Below, in pieces: positions 54,054-63,474 of a DNA stretch of 64,000 nucleotides. The stretch is from Lentzea alba (lineage in GTDB: Bacteria; Actinomycetota; Actinomycetes; Mycobacteriales; Pseudonocardiaceae). Within the stretch, counting starts at the first letter, position 1. Each line of letters begins with the position of its first letter. The translations under genes and the position numbers were made by a program. The stretch lies in the NCBI RefSeq assembly GCF_011067745.1, contig NZ_JAAMPJ010000004.1, positions 620,001-684,000 of the forward strand, written 5' to 3'. Below the pieces are notes generated by a model, which saw only the letters and a list, made by a program, of their open reading frames with translations, was not told where the DNA came from and ran no database searches.

Positions 54054-55398
54054 TCGGCCGGCTGGTGGAGCTCGGGATGAGCCGGTACGCGACGAACGAG
54101 GCGAGAGCCAGCAGTGCGGCCGCCACCAGCGACGTTCCCTGCATCGCCTCGGTGAACGTGCCCGCGCGAGCCCACGCCGACAGCACCGTCCCGAGCACCG
54201 CGATGCCCAGGGCCGCGCCCAGCTCGTAGGCGGTCTCCGACACCGCCGACGCCGCACCGGCCTTGTCCGCGGGCACTGCTGACACCACCGCGTCCGTCGT
54301 CAGCGTCAACGCGAGGCCGACGCCGGCGCCCAGCACCACCAGCGCCACCGCGATCGCGCCGTACCCCGCGGAGAAGCCGACGATCGTGAGCCCGCCGGCG
54401 CTGACGAGCAGACCGGCGGCGATCGCCCGACCCGTGCCGAGCAGCCGCACCACCGGGCCGATCACCGCGATCACGGCCATGCCGGCGAGTCCGAGCGGGA
54501 GTTCCCGCAGCCCGGCTTCCAGCGGCGAGTAGCCCAGCACGTTCTGGAAGTACTGCGACAGGAAGAACACCAGGCCGGTCAGGGCGAACACCGCGATCAT
54601 GGTCGCGCCCACGGCACCGCTGAACGCGGGCTTGCGAAACAGCGCCACGTCGATCATCGGGTGCGCGGACGACTGCTGCCGTCGCACGAACAGCCACAGC
54701 CCGGCCACGCCCACCAGCCCGGCCAACAGTGCGGTCCACGTCGGACCGACCAGCGCGACCTCCTTGATCGCGTACACCAGCGGCACCACGCCTACGGCCG
54801 ACAGCAGGGCCGACACCAGGTCGAACGGTCCGGGTGACGGGTCGCGCGACTCCGGCAGCCACCACGCGCCGAACACGAGCAGCAGCGCCATCACCGGCAG
54901 GTTGATGACGAACACCGAGCCCCACCAGAAGTGCTCCAGCAACACGCCGCCGACCAACGGGCCCAGCGCGGCGCCCGCCGTGGCCATCGCCGCCCACACC
55001 GCCACCGCGCGCGTGCGCTCGACCGGGTCGGTGAACAGGTTGCGGATGATCGACAGCGTCGACGGCATGATCGTCGCGCCCGCCACGCCGAGCAGGGCGC
55101 GAGCGACGATCAGCCACTCGGCCGACGGGGCGAAGGCGGCCAGCAGTGACGCCGCGCCGAACCCCGCGGCGCCCGTCAGCAGCAGTTTCTTGCGTCCGAT
55201 GCGGTCGCCCAGGGTGCCCATCGTGACGAGCAGGCCGCCGAGCACGAACGAGTAGATGTCGCCGATCCACAGCACCTGCGCGGCGGAGGGCGCCAGGTCC
55301 TGCTGCAGCGCGGGCAGCGCCAGAGCCAGCACCGTGCCGTCGACGGCGATCAACAACAACGCGAGTGCGAGCACGCCCAGTCCTGCCCACTTCCGCAT
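54034..55398 (-). CDS. MFS multidrug exporter, DHA2 (14-helix) type
   Basis: 454 residues. Begins WAGLGVLALALLLIAVDGTVLALALPAL, the DHA2 motif D1 start, with motif A GTLGDRIGRKK and 12-14 membrane helices. Proton-driven export of drugs or metabolites, close to the EmrB/QacA and SmvA groups. ATG 55398 with GGGAGAG. Divergent from a TetR gene with a dyad between them, the standard layout of a repressor-controlled exporter. Confidence 0.92.
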   Translation of the reverse strand: MRKWAGLGVLALALLLIAVDGTVLALALPALQQDLAPSAAQVLWIGDIYSFVLGGLLVTMGTLGDRIGRKKLLLTGAAGFGAASLLAAFAPSAEWLIVARALLGVAGATIMPSTLSIIRNLFTDPVERTRAVAVWAAMATAGAALGPLVGGVLLEHFWWGSVFVINLPVMALLLVFGAWWLPESRDPSPGPFDLVSALLSAVGVVPLVYAIKEVALVGPTWTALLAGLVGVAGLWLFVRRQQSSAHPMIDVALFRKPAFSGAVGATMIAVFALTGLVFFLSQYFQNVLGYSPLEAGLRELPLGLAGMAVIAVIGPVVRLLGTGRAIAAGLLVSAGGLTIVGFSAGYGAIAVALVVLGAGVGLALTLTTDAVVSAVPADKAGAASAVSETAYELGAALGIAVLGTVLSAWARAGTFTEAMQGTSLVAAALLALASFVAYRLIPSSTSRPIKVGVS

Positions 55399-55434
55399 GG
55401 CACTCTCCCTTTGCCGACCATCTGGTCCGTAAAG

Positions 55435-55460
55435 TAACGTACCGTCCAGACGGTCGGTTA
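55435..55460. promoter_or_regulatory. TetR-type operator between exporter and regulator
   Basis: Perfect core ACCGTC-CA-GACGGT (55441-55454), extended to TAACGTACCGTC / GACGGTCGGTTA with 10 of 12 outer bases matching. It sits 37 bp from the exporter start and 22 bp from the regulator GTG, matching an operator that shuts both promoters. Confidence 0.65.
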
Positions 55461-55482
55461 GGCAAACGGATAGGTTGATCGC

Positions 55483-56037
55483 GTGCCCGGAGAACAGCGC
55501 AACGCACCCCGTACCCGCCGTGAAGTGATCGAGGCGGCCGCGCGCGCGTTGATCACGCACGGCCCCGCCGTCAGCCTCGACGCGGTGGCCAAGGAAGCCG
55601 GCGTGTCCAAAGGCGGGCTGCTGCATCACTTCCGCAGCAAGCAGGCGTTGATCGTCGGCCTGATCGACGAGTGGTTCGAGCACTACGACGCGACCGTCGC
55701 GCGACTCCTGGAACCGGAGGACACCCCCGGCCGGTGGACCCGCGCGCACATCCGGGCGACGTTCGAACCGGCCGGTCTGTGGTCTCACCCGTCTGTCGTA
55801 ACGGCGCTGCTCGGCGTCCCGGAACTGCAGCAGCGGCTGGACGTCGCGGCGACCCGCTGGCGGCAGCAAACCGATTCCGACGGGTTGCATCCGCAGCGTG
55901 CCGATCTCATTTCACGTGCACTCGACGGGGTGACGCTCGCCGATCTGCTGTGGCGGGACCAGGAGACGTCCGAAGAACGCGCGCAGACCCGTGACCTGCT
56001 GCTGAAGCTCACCGAGCAGACCGGGCCGGTTGTTTGA
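55483..56037 (+). CDS. TetR/AcrR-family regulator of the adjacent exporter
   Basis: 184 residues, GTG start. N-terminal HTH (~10-57, RREVIEAAARALITHGPAVSLDAVAKEAGVSKGGLLHHFRSKQAL), C-terminal ligand domain (~75-180). Adjacent divergent exporter and the dyad at 55435-55460 indicate local repression relieved by an exported compound. Confidence 0.9.
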   Translation: MPGEQRNAPRTRREVIEAAARALITHGPAVSLDAVAKEAGVSKGGLLHHFRSKQALIVGLIDEWFEHYDATVARLLEPEDTPGRWTRAHIRATFEPAGLWSHPSVVTALLGVPELQQRLDVAATRWRQQTDSDGLHPQRADLISRALDGVTLADLLWRDQETSEERAQTRDLLLKLTEQTGPVV

Positions 56038-56132
56038 GTTTGTCCGCCGAACGTTGTCAAGTGGAACAGCGCTGACACCGGACAACGAGATCTGCGTACC
56101 GTCGGAAGTGGTTGCACTCCGGGGGGAAGCAA

Positions 56133-57053
56133 ATGCCGATCGTGTTGTCCGAATCCGCGCCCAAGGGCCGCGGGTTGACGATTCTCTTCGAGTTGGAAGA
56201 TCTGGCGCGCACCCGGTTCGCGTCGGCACCGCTGCCGATGTACGAACTGGTGTTCACCGTGCACAGCGGTAACTGGGACCGCCTGCTGCTGCCGCAGATC
56301 CGCCCGCTCGCCGAACTGGTCCGGCCGGGCCGGTTCATTCCCGACTTCTTCAACTCCGCGCGCCCCGACTTCGACGAGGCCGTGCGGCAGGTGCTCGACG
56401 TGCCCTCGAACCGGGTGCGCGACCAGATCGCGAGCATGCTGGGCACGACGTCGCCGTGGCTGCGGTCGTTCGCGGCCGGCACCCCGACCTCGCGCCAGGA
56501 CCTGCGGTCGGCGTTCAACTCGGGTTTCCGCGACCTGCTCGGGAACAACTGGCCGCAGACGCGCCAGGCGTTCGACGCCGAGGTGCGGCTGCGGTCGTCG
56601 CAGGCGGTGACGCGCGGGCTGGGGGACCTGCTCGGCCACCTGCACCCGTCGATCTCGTGGACCTCGCCCGCGCTGCACGTCGAACTGGGCTGGGACACCG
56701 AGATCTCGTTGCGCGGCTCGGGGATGCTCATCGTGCCGGTGCTCAACGGGCTGACCCGCCCGGCGGTGTCGATGTTCGCCGAACCGCAGCCGCTGCTGTT
56801 CTACCCGGTGGCGACACCGCAGCCGAGCGGGGCCAGCCTCGAACTGGCCCTCGGGCGCACCCGGACGCTGGTGCTGCGGGCGCTGACCTCCGAACGCACC
56901 ACCACCGAACTCGCCAAGCACGTGGGCATCAGCCTGCCGACGGCGTCGCAGCACGCGACCGCCCTGCGCACCGCGGGATTCGTCTCCACCCACCGCAACG
57001 GCAGGTCGGTCCGCCACCGCCTGACCAGACGCGGCTGGGAACTGCTGAACTGA
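56133..57053 (+). CDS. ArsR-like winged-helix regulator with large N-terminal domain
   Basis: 306 residues, ATG after GGGGGGAAG. The DNA-binding winged helix is C-terminal (~240-306): RTLVLRALTSERTTTELAKHVGISLPTASQHATALRTAGFVSTHRNGRSVRH. The N-terminal ~235 residues are an unrecognised mixed domain (LARTRFASAPLPMYELVFTVHS). This layout is a common actinomycete ArsR-type regulator class of unknown ligand. It is 15 bp upstream of the TPR protein gene, likely the same transcript. Confidence 0.82.
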   Translation: MPIVLSESAPKGRGLTILFELEDLARTRFASAPLPMYELVFTVHSGNWDRLLLPQIRPLAELVRPGRFIPDFFNSARPDFDEAVRQVLDVPSNRVRDQIASMLGTTSPWLRSFAAGTPTSRQDLRSAFNSGFRDLLGNNWPQTRQAFDAEVRLRSSQAVTRGLGDLLGHLHPSISWTSPALHVELGWDTEISLRGSGMLIVPVLNGLTRPAVSMFAEPQPLLFYPVATPQPSGASLELALGRTRTLVLRALTSERTTTELAKHVGISLPTASQHATALRTAGFVSTHRNGRSVRHRLTRRGWELLN

Positions 57054-57068
57054 ACCTGGGAGGCCCGC

Positions 57069-58454
57069 ATGACCGCGATGCCGCGGTACCGCACCGACCC
57101 GAGTCCCCGCGCGCTGGCCACCCGGCTGCGCGCCCTGCGCACCGCTCAGGTCCCGGTCGCCTGCGGTGTCTACGCGGGTCTTTCCAGTCCTGGCCCCACC
57201 TCCTCGTTGCACGCGCGGATCACCCACGCGATGGCGTCGGCGTTCGTCGTCGGCGCGTCGGCGGGCGTGCCGCGCTTCGAACCCCCGCCGTCCGCCCAGC
57301 TCCGGCTGCTCACCGCGGCGAGCTGGGGCCGGCTCGACGGCGTCGGCGCCGACATGACGACGTTCCCCGTCGACCTGGCCTCCGAACTGTGGTGGCGCGT
57401 CCACGAACGCACCCTCGGTTCGTTGCGCACGGCCGAACGCCGCGTCGCCTGTGATCTGTTGCTGCGCCTGGGATATCCCCAGCGCGCCGCCACGGTGATC
57501 GGCCTGTCGGTGATCGACCCGCGCAAGCACGTGCTCTCGCCCGAGCTCGCCCTGGAAGAGCTCGCGGTGCTGCGGTGCCATCTGCCGGCCTCCGCGGTGG
57601 AGGCGATGGCGTTGCGCGGCGCCCGGTCCGGACTTCCCGCCGAGACCCGGCGGGATCTGGCGTTGCTGGTGGTGTTCCGCAACGCCGCCCGCGGTGCCGA
57701 CTCCACGTCGATGCAGGCCGCCGCCGCGCTCGCGATGAAGGCGGCGTCGGAACTGCCGTCGTCCGGGTTCACCGCAGCGCTCCAGCAGGTGCGGCTGCAC
57801 CGGGCGATCGCCGCCGTTCCCTTCGTGCGGCGGGACGTCGTGGAGACACACCGGTTGCTCGGGCGGGCGCTGGACGGCCTGACCGCGATCACGCCGGGCT
57901 CCGCCGAGATTGACCGGCTGGCCTGGGCCGACGAGGCCTATGCCCTGTACTGCTTCCTCGTGCGGACCCACCTGACCGTCGGCCTGGGACAGCGCGCGGT
58001 CGGGTACGCCGACGAGCTCGTCGAGCTCAGCCCCGGTGACGACAGGACGTGGGCACTGCTCGGCGACGCGCTGGCGGCGAGTGGACACCTGGAGGACGCC
58101 CTGGAGGCCTACGGCCGTGGGGTGTCATTGGGTGGTTGTGGTGCGGCTCGAGCGGCTTACCTCCGCGGGTTCGTGTTGGAACGGCTCGGACGGGTGTCCG
58201 AGGCCGCCGAGGACTACGTGTTGTCGCAACGCATCGACCCCACGTCCTCGGTCGCGCTACCGGGCATCGGCGGTGACCAGAAGTCTCAGGTACGCGCTGA
58301 GCCAGGTGGTCGAGGCCGGGGCGTCGGCGAACGCCGTGACTTGGGCCGCCGCCGAACGCAGCCCCGTGCGGTGCAGGCGCGCGGCGACCTCGCGCGTGCG
58401 GGCGAGCAGGCCGTGCGGGAGGTGGTCCAGGCCTCGATGCACGGCCTCGGCTAA
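57069..58454 (+). CDS. TPR-type helical repeat protein with probable 3' extension
   Basis: 461 residues as read. Start ATG 57069 after GGGAGG. Middle and C-terminal regions are helical repeats; two clear TPRs lie at ~318-390 (WALLGDALAASGHLEDALEAYGRGV, AYLRGFVLERLGRVSEAAEDYVLSQRIDP). After about residue 398 the sequence (GGDQKSQVRAEPGGRGRG...) turns into low-complexity Arg/Gly text that is exactly antisense to the end of the SWIM gene, so the ancestral stop near 58260 seems to have been lost. Pair partner of the ArsR-like regulator. Function unknown; protein-protein interaction is inferred. Confidence 0.72.
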   Translation: MTAMPRYRTDPSPRALATRLRALRTAQVPVACGVYAGLSSPGPTSSLHARITHAMASAFVVGASAGVPRFEPPPSAQLRLLTAASWGRLDGVGADMTTFPVDLASELWWRVHERTLGSLRTAERRVACDLLLRLGYPQRAATVIGLSVIDPRKHVLSPELALEELAVLRCHLPASAVEAMALRGARSGLPAETRRDLALLVVFRNAARGADSTSMQAAAALAMKAASELPSSGFTAALQQVRLHRAIAAVPFVRRDVVETHRLLGRALDGLTAITPGSAEIDRLAWADEAYALYCFLVRTHLTVGLGQRAVGYADELVELSPGDDRTWALLGDALAASGHLEDALEAYGRGVSLGGCGAARAAYLRGFVLERLGRVSEAAEDYVLSQRIDPTSSVALPGIGGDQKSQVRAEPGGRGRGVGERRDLGRRRTQPRAVQARGDLARAGEQAVREVVQASMHGLG

Positions 58455-60074
58455 CACCGCCACCGCGCTGTCGACCGCCGCGCTCAACGGATCGGTCGCC
58501 GTGACACCCGGCGGCAACGGCTGCGGTGACGTGTCCGTCGCCAGGTCCGGCACCACGACTCCGGCGGAGGTGTGCACGCCCAGCGGTGCCACGACGAGCG
58601 TGCCACGATGCCGTCGCACCGCACCGGTGATCGTCGTCGGGCCGGCGTGCAACGCCGCCGCCAGCGCGTCGAGCGCGTTCGGTGCCACCGCCCGATGGGT
58701 CGCTTCCAGAACGCACGTGGTGCCGGCGTGGTGCAGCGTCGCTGTCAGGCGTTGGGCGGCGGGATCGTAGGCCAGGTCGGACACCTCGGTGACGCGGACC
58801 GCGCGGACCAGCTCCGCCTCGACCCTCGCGCGCACCTGCCGTGGCGGCAGTTCGGCCAGATGTGCGGCGGTCGCGTCGTAGTCGCTGATGACCAGCGCCT
58901 GCGGCAGGTGGTCCCACGCCGTGCCGACCGGCGTGAGCGAGGTCTTGGCGACCCGGCTGGTCTTCAGTGTGACCGCGCGGCTCGCGCTGCGGGTCGCCGA
59001 CTCGGAGACCACGTTCGACGCGGCCAGGCGCTGACCGGTGCGCACGGCGGTGTCGCGTTGCACCAGCACGACGTCACCGGAGGCGAAGTAGACGTCGGCG
59101 GTGGTGGCGGTGCGCAGCCGAGCGCCCAGCGCGGTGAGGCGGACCCGTTTGAGCGGCGTCTCCGCGGGTTCGTCCGGACCGAGGACCTCGGCGCGCGCTC
59201 CGGTCGCCGTGGTGCGGGCGTGCAGTTCGGTCAGCAGGGCGGCGAAGTGTTCTGCCTCGTAGTCCGCGCCGCGTCGGCGATAGGCGGCCAACTGGGCGAG
59301 CAGGTCGGTGATCACCGCGGCCGGCCAGTGCAGGCGCTGGGCGGTGAGGTCGCGGTGCAGGCGTTGCCACGCGACGTCCAGCACCTCGCTCGCGTTGGTC
59401 GCGCCGTCGAGCAGCAACTGGTCGAGCAGATCGGTGACGGCGGTCAGATCCGTTGCGGTGGTGGGAGATCCACCCACGTCCACGGTGTCCCTGTTCTTGG
59501 TGTCACCGCTCTGAGCGTCGGCTTCGCGGAACGCCCACACCGCCAGCGCCGTCGCCTCGTCCTTGTTCACCGCGTCGGTGTGGACGTAGGACAGGTCGCC
59601 GGGCACCAGGAACGTCACCGTGCACGTCGGGAGTTCGGCCTGGGCGGTCTGGTCTGCCGCGGTCGGATGGCGGAGCTTCGCGCGGTAGCCGGCCTGCAAC
59701 GCCCGGCGGGCGCGGCGCAGCGTGCGTTCGCCCATCAACGCCGTCAGGTCCTCGTCGGTGACGGCGCCCGGCGACCACAGCTCGGCCGGTGCGGTGGTCT
59801 CCTGAGTGCGTTGGTACGCGAGGACGACCGCGATGCGATGCCGGCACACCCCAGTCGCGCCACAGCTGCACCGCGCCGCGTCGAGGGTGGTGTTCGGCGG
59901 CAACGTGGTCGTGGTGCCGTCCGGGAACTTGCCCTGAACGGCACCGGCCGGGTCGGTGTCGAGCGCCGGGACGACACCCGCGTCGAGCTCCTTGGCGGCG
60001 CGCTTCACCAGCCCGCGGTTGGCCAGCGCCGCGAGCGCGTCCGGGGTGAGGGCCAGCAGGTCGGGTCTGGTCAT
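58257..60074 (-). CDS. SWIM zinc-finger protein
   Basis: 605 residues. The SWIM motif is ARCSCGATGVCRHRIAVVL: Cys69, Cys71, Cys77, His79 (CxC...CxH), a small zinc domain that binds DNA or protein. The rest is long, mostly alpha/beta with no enzyme motif. ATG 60074 overlaps the VWA stop (ATGA). Last gene of the four-gene operon with MoxR AAA, DUF5682 and VWA proteins. Its 3' end has a 198-bp antisense overlap with the TPR gene; the SWIM reading there looks genuine. Confidence 0.85.
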   Translation of the reverse strand: MTRPDLLALTPDALAALANRGLVKRAAKELDAGVVPALDTDPAGAVQGKFPDGTTTTLPPNTTLDAARCSCGATGVCRHRIAVVLAYQRTQETTAPAELWSPGAVTDEDLTALMGERTLRRARRALQAGYRAKLRHPTAADQTAQAELPTCTVTFLVPGDLSYVHTDAVNKDEATALAVWAFREADAQSGDTKNRDTVDVGGSPTTATDLTAVTDLLDQLLLDGATNASEVLDVAWQRLHRDLTAQRLHWPAAVITDLLAQLAAYRRRGADYEAEHFAALLTELHARTTATGARAEVLGPDEPAETPLKRVRLTALGARLRTATTADVYFASGDVVLVQRDTAVRTGQRLAASNVVSESATRSASRAVTLKTSRVAKTSLTPVGTAWDHLPQALVISDYDATAAHLAELPPRQVRARVEAELVRAVRVTEVSDLAYDPAAQRLTATLHHAGTTCVLEATHRAVAPNALDALAAALHAGPTTITGAVRRHRGTLVVAPLGVHTSAGVVVPDLATDTSPQPLPPGVTATDPLSAAVDSAVAVLAEAVHRGLDHLPHGLLARTREVAARLHRTGLRSAAAQVTAFADAPASTTWLSAYLRLLVTADAR

Positions 60075-61165
60075 CTGAGCTTCTCCGCGACGAATTCGGC
60101 GAGCTGGCCGGGGGTCATCGCGCCGACGTGGGCGCCGACGTTCGCGAGGCGTTGCCCGAGTGCCTTGTCGTAGACCGGGTTCGCCTCGTCGTCCAGCGCC
60201 GCCAGGCACAGGACGTGGGTGCCCTGCTCGCACATGCCCTTCACCGTGCGGACGAGGTGCGCCTCGTTGCCGCCCTCGTAGAAGTCGCTGATGATCGCGA
60301 CGATCGCCCGGCGCGGACTGTCGACGAGCCCGGCCCCGTACGCCACGGCCTTCGCGATGTCCGTGCCACCGCCGAGCTGCACCTTCATCAACAGCTCGAC
60401 CGGGTCGGTGACGTCGGACGTCAGGTCGACCACGTTGGTGTCGAAGGCGACGAGGTGCGTCCTGAGGCCGGGCAACCCCCACAGGCAGGCCGCCGTGACC
60501 GCCGAGTGGATCACCGAGCTGGTCATCGACCCGGACTGGTCGACCAGCAGCACGACCTGCCACTGCTCGACGTGCCGCTTGGTGCGCGAGACGAACTTCG
60601 GGTGCTCGATCGCGAGCTTGCGCTCCTCCGGTTGGTAGCGCTGGAGGTTCGCCCTGATCGTGGCGCGGAAGTCGAAGTTGCGCGAGTTCTTGTGAATGCT
60701 CGGCCGCCGCGACCGCGTCCCGCTGAACGCCGTGCGCACCTCGGTTTTCAGCTTCTCCATCAGCTGCTTGACCACCGCCTCGACGATCCTGCGGGCCATC
60801 GCGAGCACGTCCGGGTTCATCAGGTGCTTGGTCCGCAGCACCGCGCGCAGCAGTGCCGGGTTCGGCTCGATCCGTTGCAGCACATCGGGATCCGTGACGA
60901 TGTCGGTGATCTCGTACCGCTCGACCGCGTCGCGCTCCAGCCGTTCGATCGTCTCCCTCGGGAACAGGGTGTGCACCTCGTCCAGCCAGTCCACGGTCTG
61001 CAGCACCGAGTCCTCGCTGCCGCCCTTGCGCACACCGCGTTCGGCGAGCTCGGGATCGCGCCCGTAGAGCCACTCCAGCGCGGCGTCCCGGCGCGCCGCC
61101 TCGCCCTGCAGGCCGCCGGCGCACCGCGACGCGGGTTCGCCGAGGATCAGCCGCCAGCGTTCCAT
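60071..61165 (-). CDS. VWA (von Willebrand A) domain protein, CoxE-like
   Basis: 364 residues from MERWRLIL at 61165 (AAGG ~12 bases upstream). VWA domain (~200-364) with MIDAS motif VDQSGSMTSSV (Asp209), the Thr of GGGTDIAK, and SDFYEGGNE. The N-terminal half is helical (LVKQLMEKLKTEVRTAFSG). Such proteins act with MoxR AAA ATPases to remodel or insert metals into clients. A longer start at ATG 61276 overlaps the DUF5682 stop (ATGA) and would add ~37 low-complexity Arg/Ser residues; homology favours 61165, coupling favours 61276. Confidence 0.87.
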   Translation of the reverse strand: MERWRLILGEPASRCAGGLQGEAARRDAALEWLYGRDPELAERGVRKGGSEDSVLQTVDWLDEVHTLFPRETIERLERDAVERYEITDIVTDPDVLQRIEPNPALLRAVLRTKHLMNPDVLAMARRIVEAVVKQLMEKLKTEVRTAFSGTRSRRPSIHKNSRNFDFRATIRANLQRYQPEERKLAIEHPKFVSRTKRHVEQWQVVLLVDQSGSMTSSVIHSAVTAACLWGLPGLRTHLVAFDTNVVDLTSDVTDPVELLMKVQLGGGTDIAKAVAYGAGLVDSPRRAIVAIISDFYEGGNEAHLVRTVKGMCEQGTHVLCLAALDDEANPVYDKALGQRLANVGAHVGAMTPGQLAEFVAEKLR

Positions 61166-61272
61166 GTCCGTCAGCCTTCGCCTCGTATTTCGACGTTCAG
61201 ACGGGTGCCGCGAGGTGCCCTGCTGAGCGCCGGAAGACGCGGCGATGGTTGGTGGTCGTGGCACTGGATCCG

Positions 61273-63474
61273 TCATGCCAGCCCGCCCTTGGTGAGCAGC
61301 GCGTCGACGCGTCGTTCCACAGCCAGTGCCTCCGCCACGATCATCGGATCAACGTCGAGCTTCGTGAGACCCCTCGCGTCGCCCTCGACGCCGCGGTGGT
61401 CGAGGACTGTGGCCGCGATGGTCTCCCGTTCCCTGGGCGGGAAGTAGCTGAAGGCGAGCCGCAACGCGGGCAGCGCCACCAGGAACTCGTCCTCGGTCAT
61501 CGCGCTGACCAGCTCGTCCAGCACCCCGACCAGGCCGGGGCTCGCCAGCACCTCTTCGCGCGCCACCGCGAACAACCCGGCCAGCCAGTCGCCGAGCGCC
61601 TCGATGCCGCGGACCTTCCGCACGTCCGGCTGGGAGCCCAGCGTCCACGCAAGCCCGAGCGCGGCACCGCGCAGATCCGGCGGTGCCTGCACGTCGTTGC
61701 TCACGCGGGTCGCCACGCCCGTGACGTCCGCCGTGTCCAGGGACAGCGCGGACTTCGCGTGCAGCACCGCGTCCCTGGTCGCCGCCATCGCCTTGAGCCG
61801 GTGCGGATCAGCCGGTGCCGGACCGCCGTGCAGGCCCTCGACCAGCCACAGCACCCTGGCGGTGCCCGTGTCGATCACGCTGCCCAGCAACGGATCCTTC
61901 TTCGTGCCGAACAACCTGTCGTGCCGCCACAGGCCCAGCGCCCCGCTGAGCACGTGACCCAGCGCCGCGAGGTCGCCGGTCTCCCGGACGCCCTCGGTGA
62001 GCGACAGCGTGACCCGGCCGGACAGCGTGGAGATCCCGCAGAGCACCGCGTCGAACAGGATCCCGGCGAGCTGCCGTAGGTCGGCATCCCGCGACCGGCG
62101 TTCCAGCGCCACCCCGGCCGCTTCCTCCAGCGTGGCACCGTTCTCGGCGGCCTCGATCAACGCCGCCAGCCGTTCGTCGGTCGGGCGGAGCACCCATTGC
62201 TCGTCCAGCCGGGGTTGGGCGCCCTCCGACGGCCCGCTCGTGCGCTCGAAGCCGGGGATCCGCAGCACCCGCAGCCGGTGCAGGATCCTGCTGCGCTCCA
62301 ACGCTTCCGCGTCCGTCAGGTCGAGCGCGACCTTGCCCTCCTGGTCGAGCCCGTGCGCCCGCAGCAGCTCCTGCACGGCGCCGACCAGCGGTGGTGCCGG
62401 CGTGTCCGGGTGCAGCCGGCCGACCTTGCCGCCCCGCAACGCCCCGATCATCTCGATCAACGCGGGATGCGCTCCGGGCTGCAGCGTGCCACGCCGCGTC
62501 CACGGCGGTGGCTGCGTCAGGTCCTCGGAGATCAACGCGCTGGTCAGCCCGTCCAGCACGTCGGTGCGCGCCAGGTTCTCGTGCCCGCGCAACCGCGCCA
62601 GCGCGCCGGCCTGGGTGTGTGCCGCGATCAGGTCCGCCGTCGACACCGGCTGCTGCCGCCTGCGCAGCCTCGTGGCGACCGACTCCACCAGCCAGTCCGC
62701 CGCGCGCCGCGCCCCGTTCTCCCAGACCTGCTGGTAGTAGCCGGGCGACGGCATGCCCGACTGGTAGCCGGTGAACGCGTCCAGCCGTGCGTGCGAGTAC
62801 GGCACGAGGTAGCTCGCACCCCTGTCGCGTTCCGGTACGTCCGGCCATTCGGTGCTGCCGTCGAGCTTGGCCTTGAGCGCGGGCGTGTGGAAGCCGCCGG
62901 TCACCACGACCACCGGCCGGTCACCCGCGTGCCGCACCGCCGCCCGCACCCAGCGCGCCATGTACTCCTCGCGCGCCGAGTCGCCGTCGTCGGCCGTGGC
63001 CGTGCCGCGCAGCAGGTCGAAGTACTCGGCCATGCCCTTCGGCTCGTCCTCGCACTCGAAGAGGTGATCCCACAGCACGTCCACGTTGTCGACCGCGAAC
63101 TCCCGGCACAACCGCTCGACGACCTCGGCGTACCGCAGCTCCGCGTCGGCGTAGCGGTTGCTGACGTCCCGGAACGCCTCGTGCCACGCGGGCAGGTCGA
63201 TGAACCTGACCTCCGCCCCGCACCGGCGTGCCTCGGTGATCGCCACCCACTCCGGCGAGTAGTCGCAGAACGGCGACCACGACGAGTGCTCGTCCGAGTA
63301 GCTGAACAACGCCACCGGCAGCTCGTGGCCCAGCAGCAACTCGTCGATGCGCTCGTTGAAGTCGGCCGGCCCCTCGATCAGCACGTACGCGGGCCGTTGG
63401 GTCTGGATGGTGTCGGCGACCAGCCGGGCACAGGCGGGACTGTGGTGCCGGACGCCGACGAACACGGCCCCCAT
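61273..63474 (-). CDS. DUF5682 (ChaN/EreA-like) protein
   Basis: 733 residues. Begins GVRHHSPACARLVADTI, followed by VLIEGPADFNERID: the DUF5682 start, which resembles ChaN/erythromycin-esterase-like folds with an early paired His and Glu. A second His region (VVVTGGFHTPALKA) lies near residue 200. The C-terminal two-thirds are helical. No signal peptide. Its ATG overlaps the AAA gene stop by one base (TGATG). Repeatedly found in operons with MoxR, VWA and SWIM genes; biochemical role unknown. Confidence 0.83.
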   Translation of the reverse strand: MGAVFVGVRHHSPACARLVADTIQTQRPAYVLIEGPADFNERIDELLLGHELPVALFSYSDEHSSWSPFCDYSPEWVAITEARRCGAEVRFIDLPAWHEAFRDVSNRYADAELRYAEVVERLCREFAVDNVDVLWDHLFECEDEPKGMAEYFDLLRGTATADDGDSAREEYMARWVRAAVRHAGDRPVVVVTGGFHTPALKAKLDGSTEWPDVPERDRGASYLVPYSHARLDAFTGYQSGMPSPGYYQQVWENGARRAADWLVESVATRLRRRQQPVSTADLIAAHTQAGALARLRGHENLARTDVLDGLTSALISEDLTQPPPWTRRGTLQPGAHPALIEMIGALRGGKVGRLHPDTPAPPLVGAVQELLRAHGLDQEGKVALDLTDAEALERSRILHRLRVLRIPGFERTSGPSEGAQPRLDEQWVLRPTDERLAALIEAAENGATLEEAAGVALERRSRDADLRQLAGILFDAVLCGISTLSGRVTLSLTEGVRETGDLAALGHVLSGALGLWRHDRLFGTKKDPLLGSVIDTGTARVLWLVEGLHGGPAPADPHRLKAMAATRDAVLHAKSALSLDTADVTGVATRVSNDVQAPPDLRGAALGLAWTLGSQPDVRKVRGIEALGDWLAGLFAVAREEVLASPGLVGVLDELVSAMTEDEFLVALPALRLAFSYFPPRERETIAATVLDHRGVEGDARGLTKLDVDPMIVAEALAVERRVDALLTKGGLA

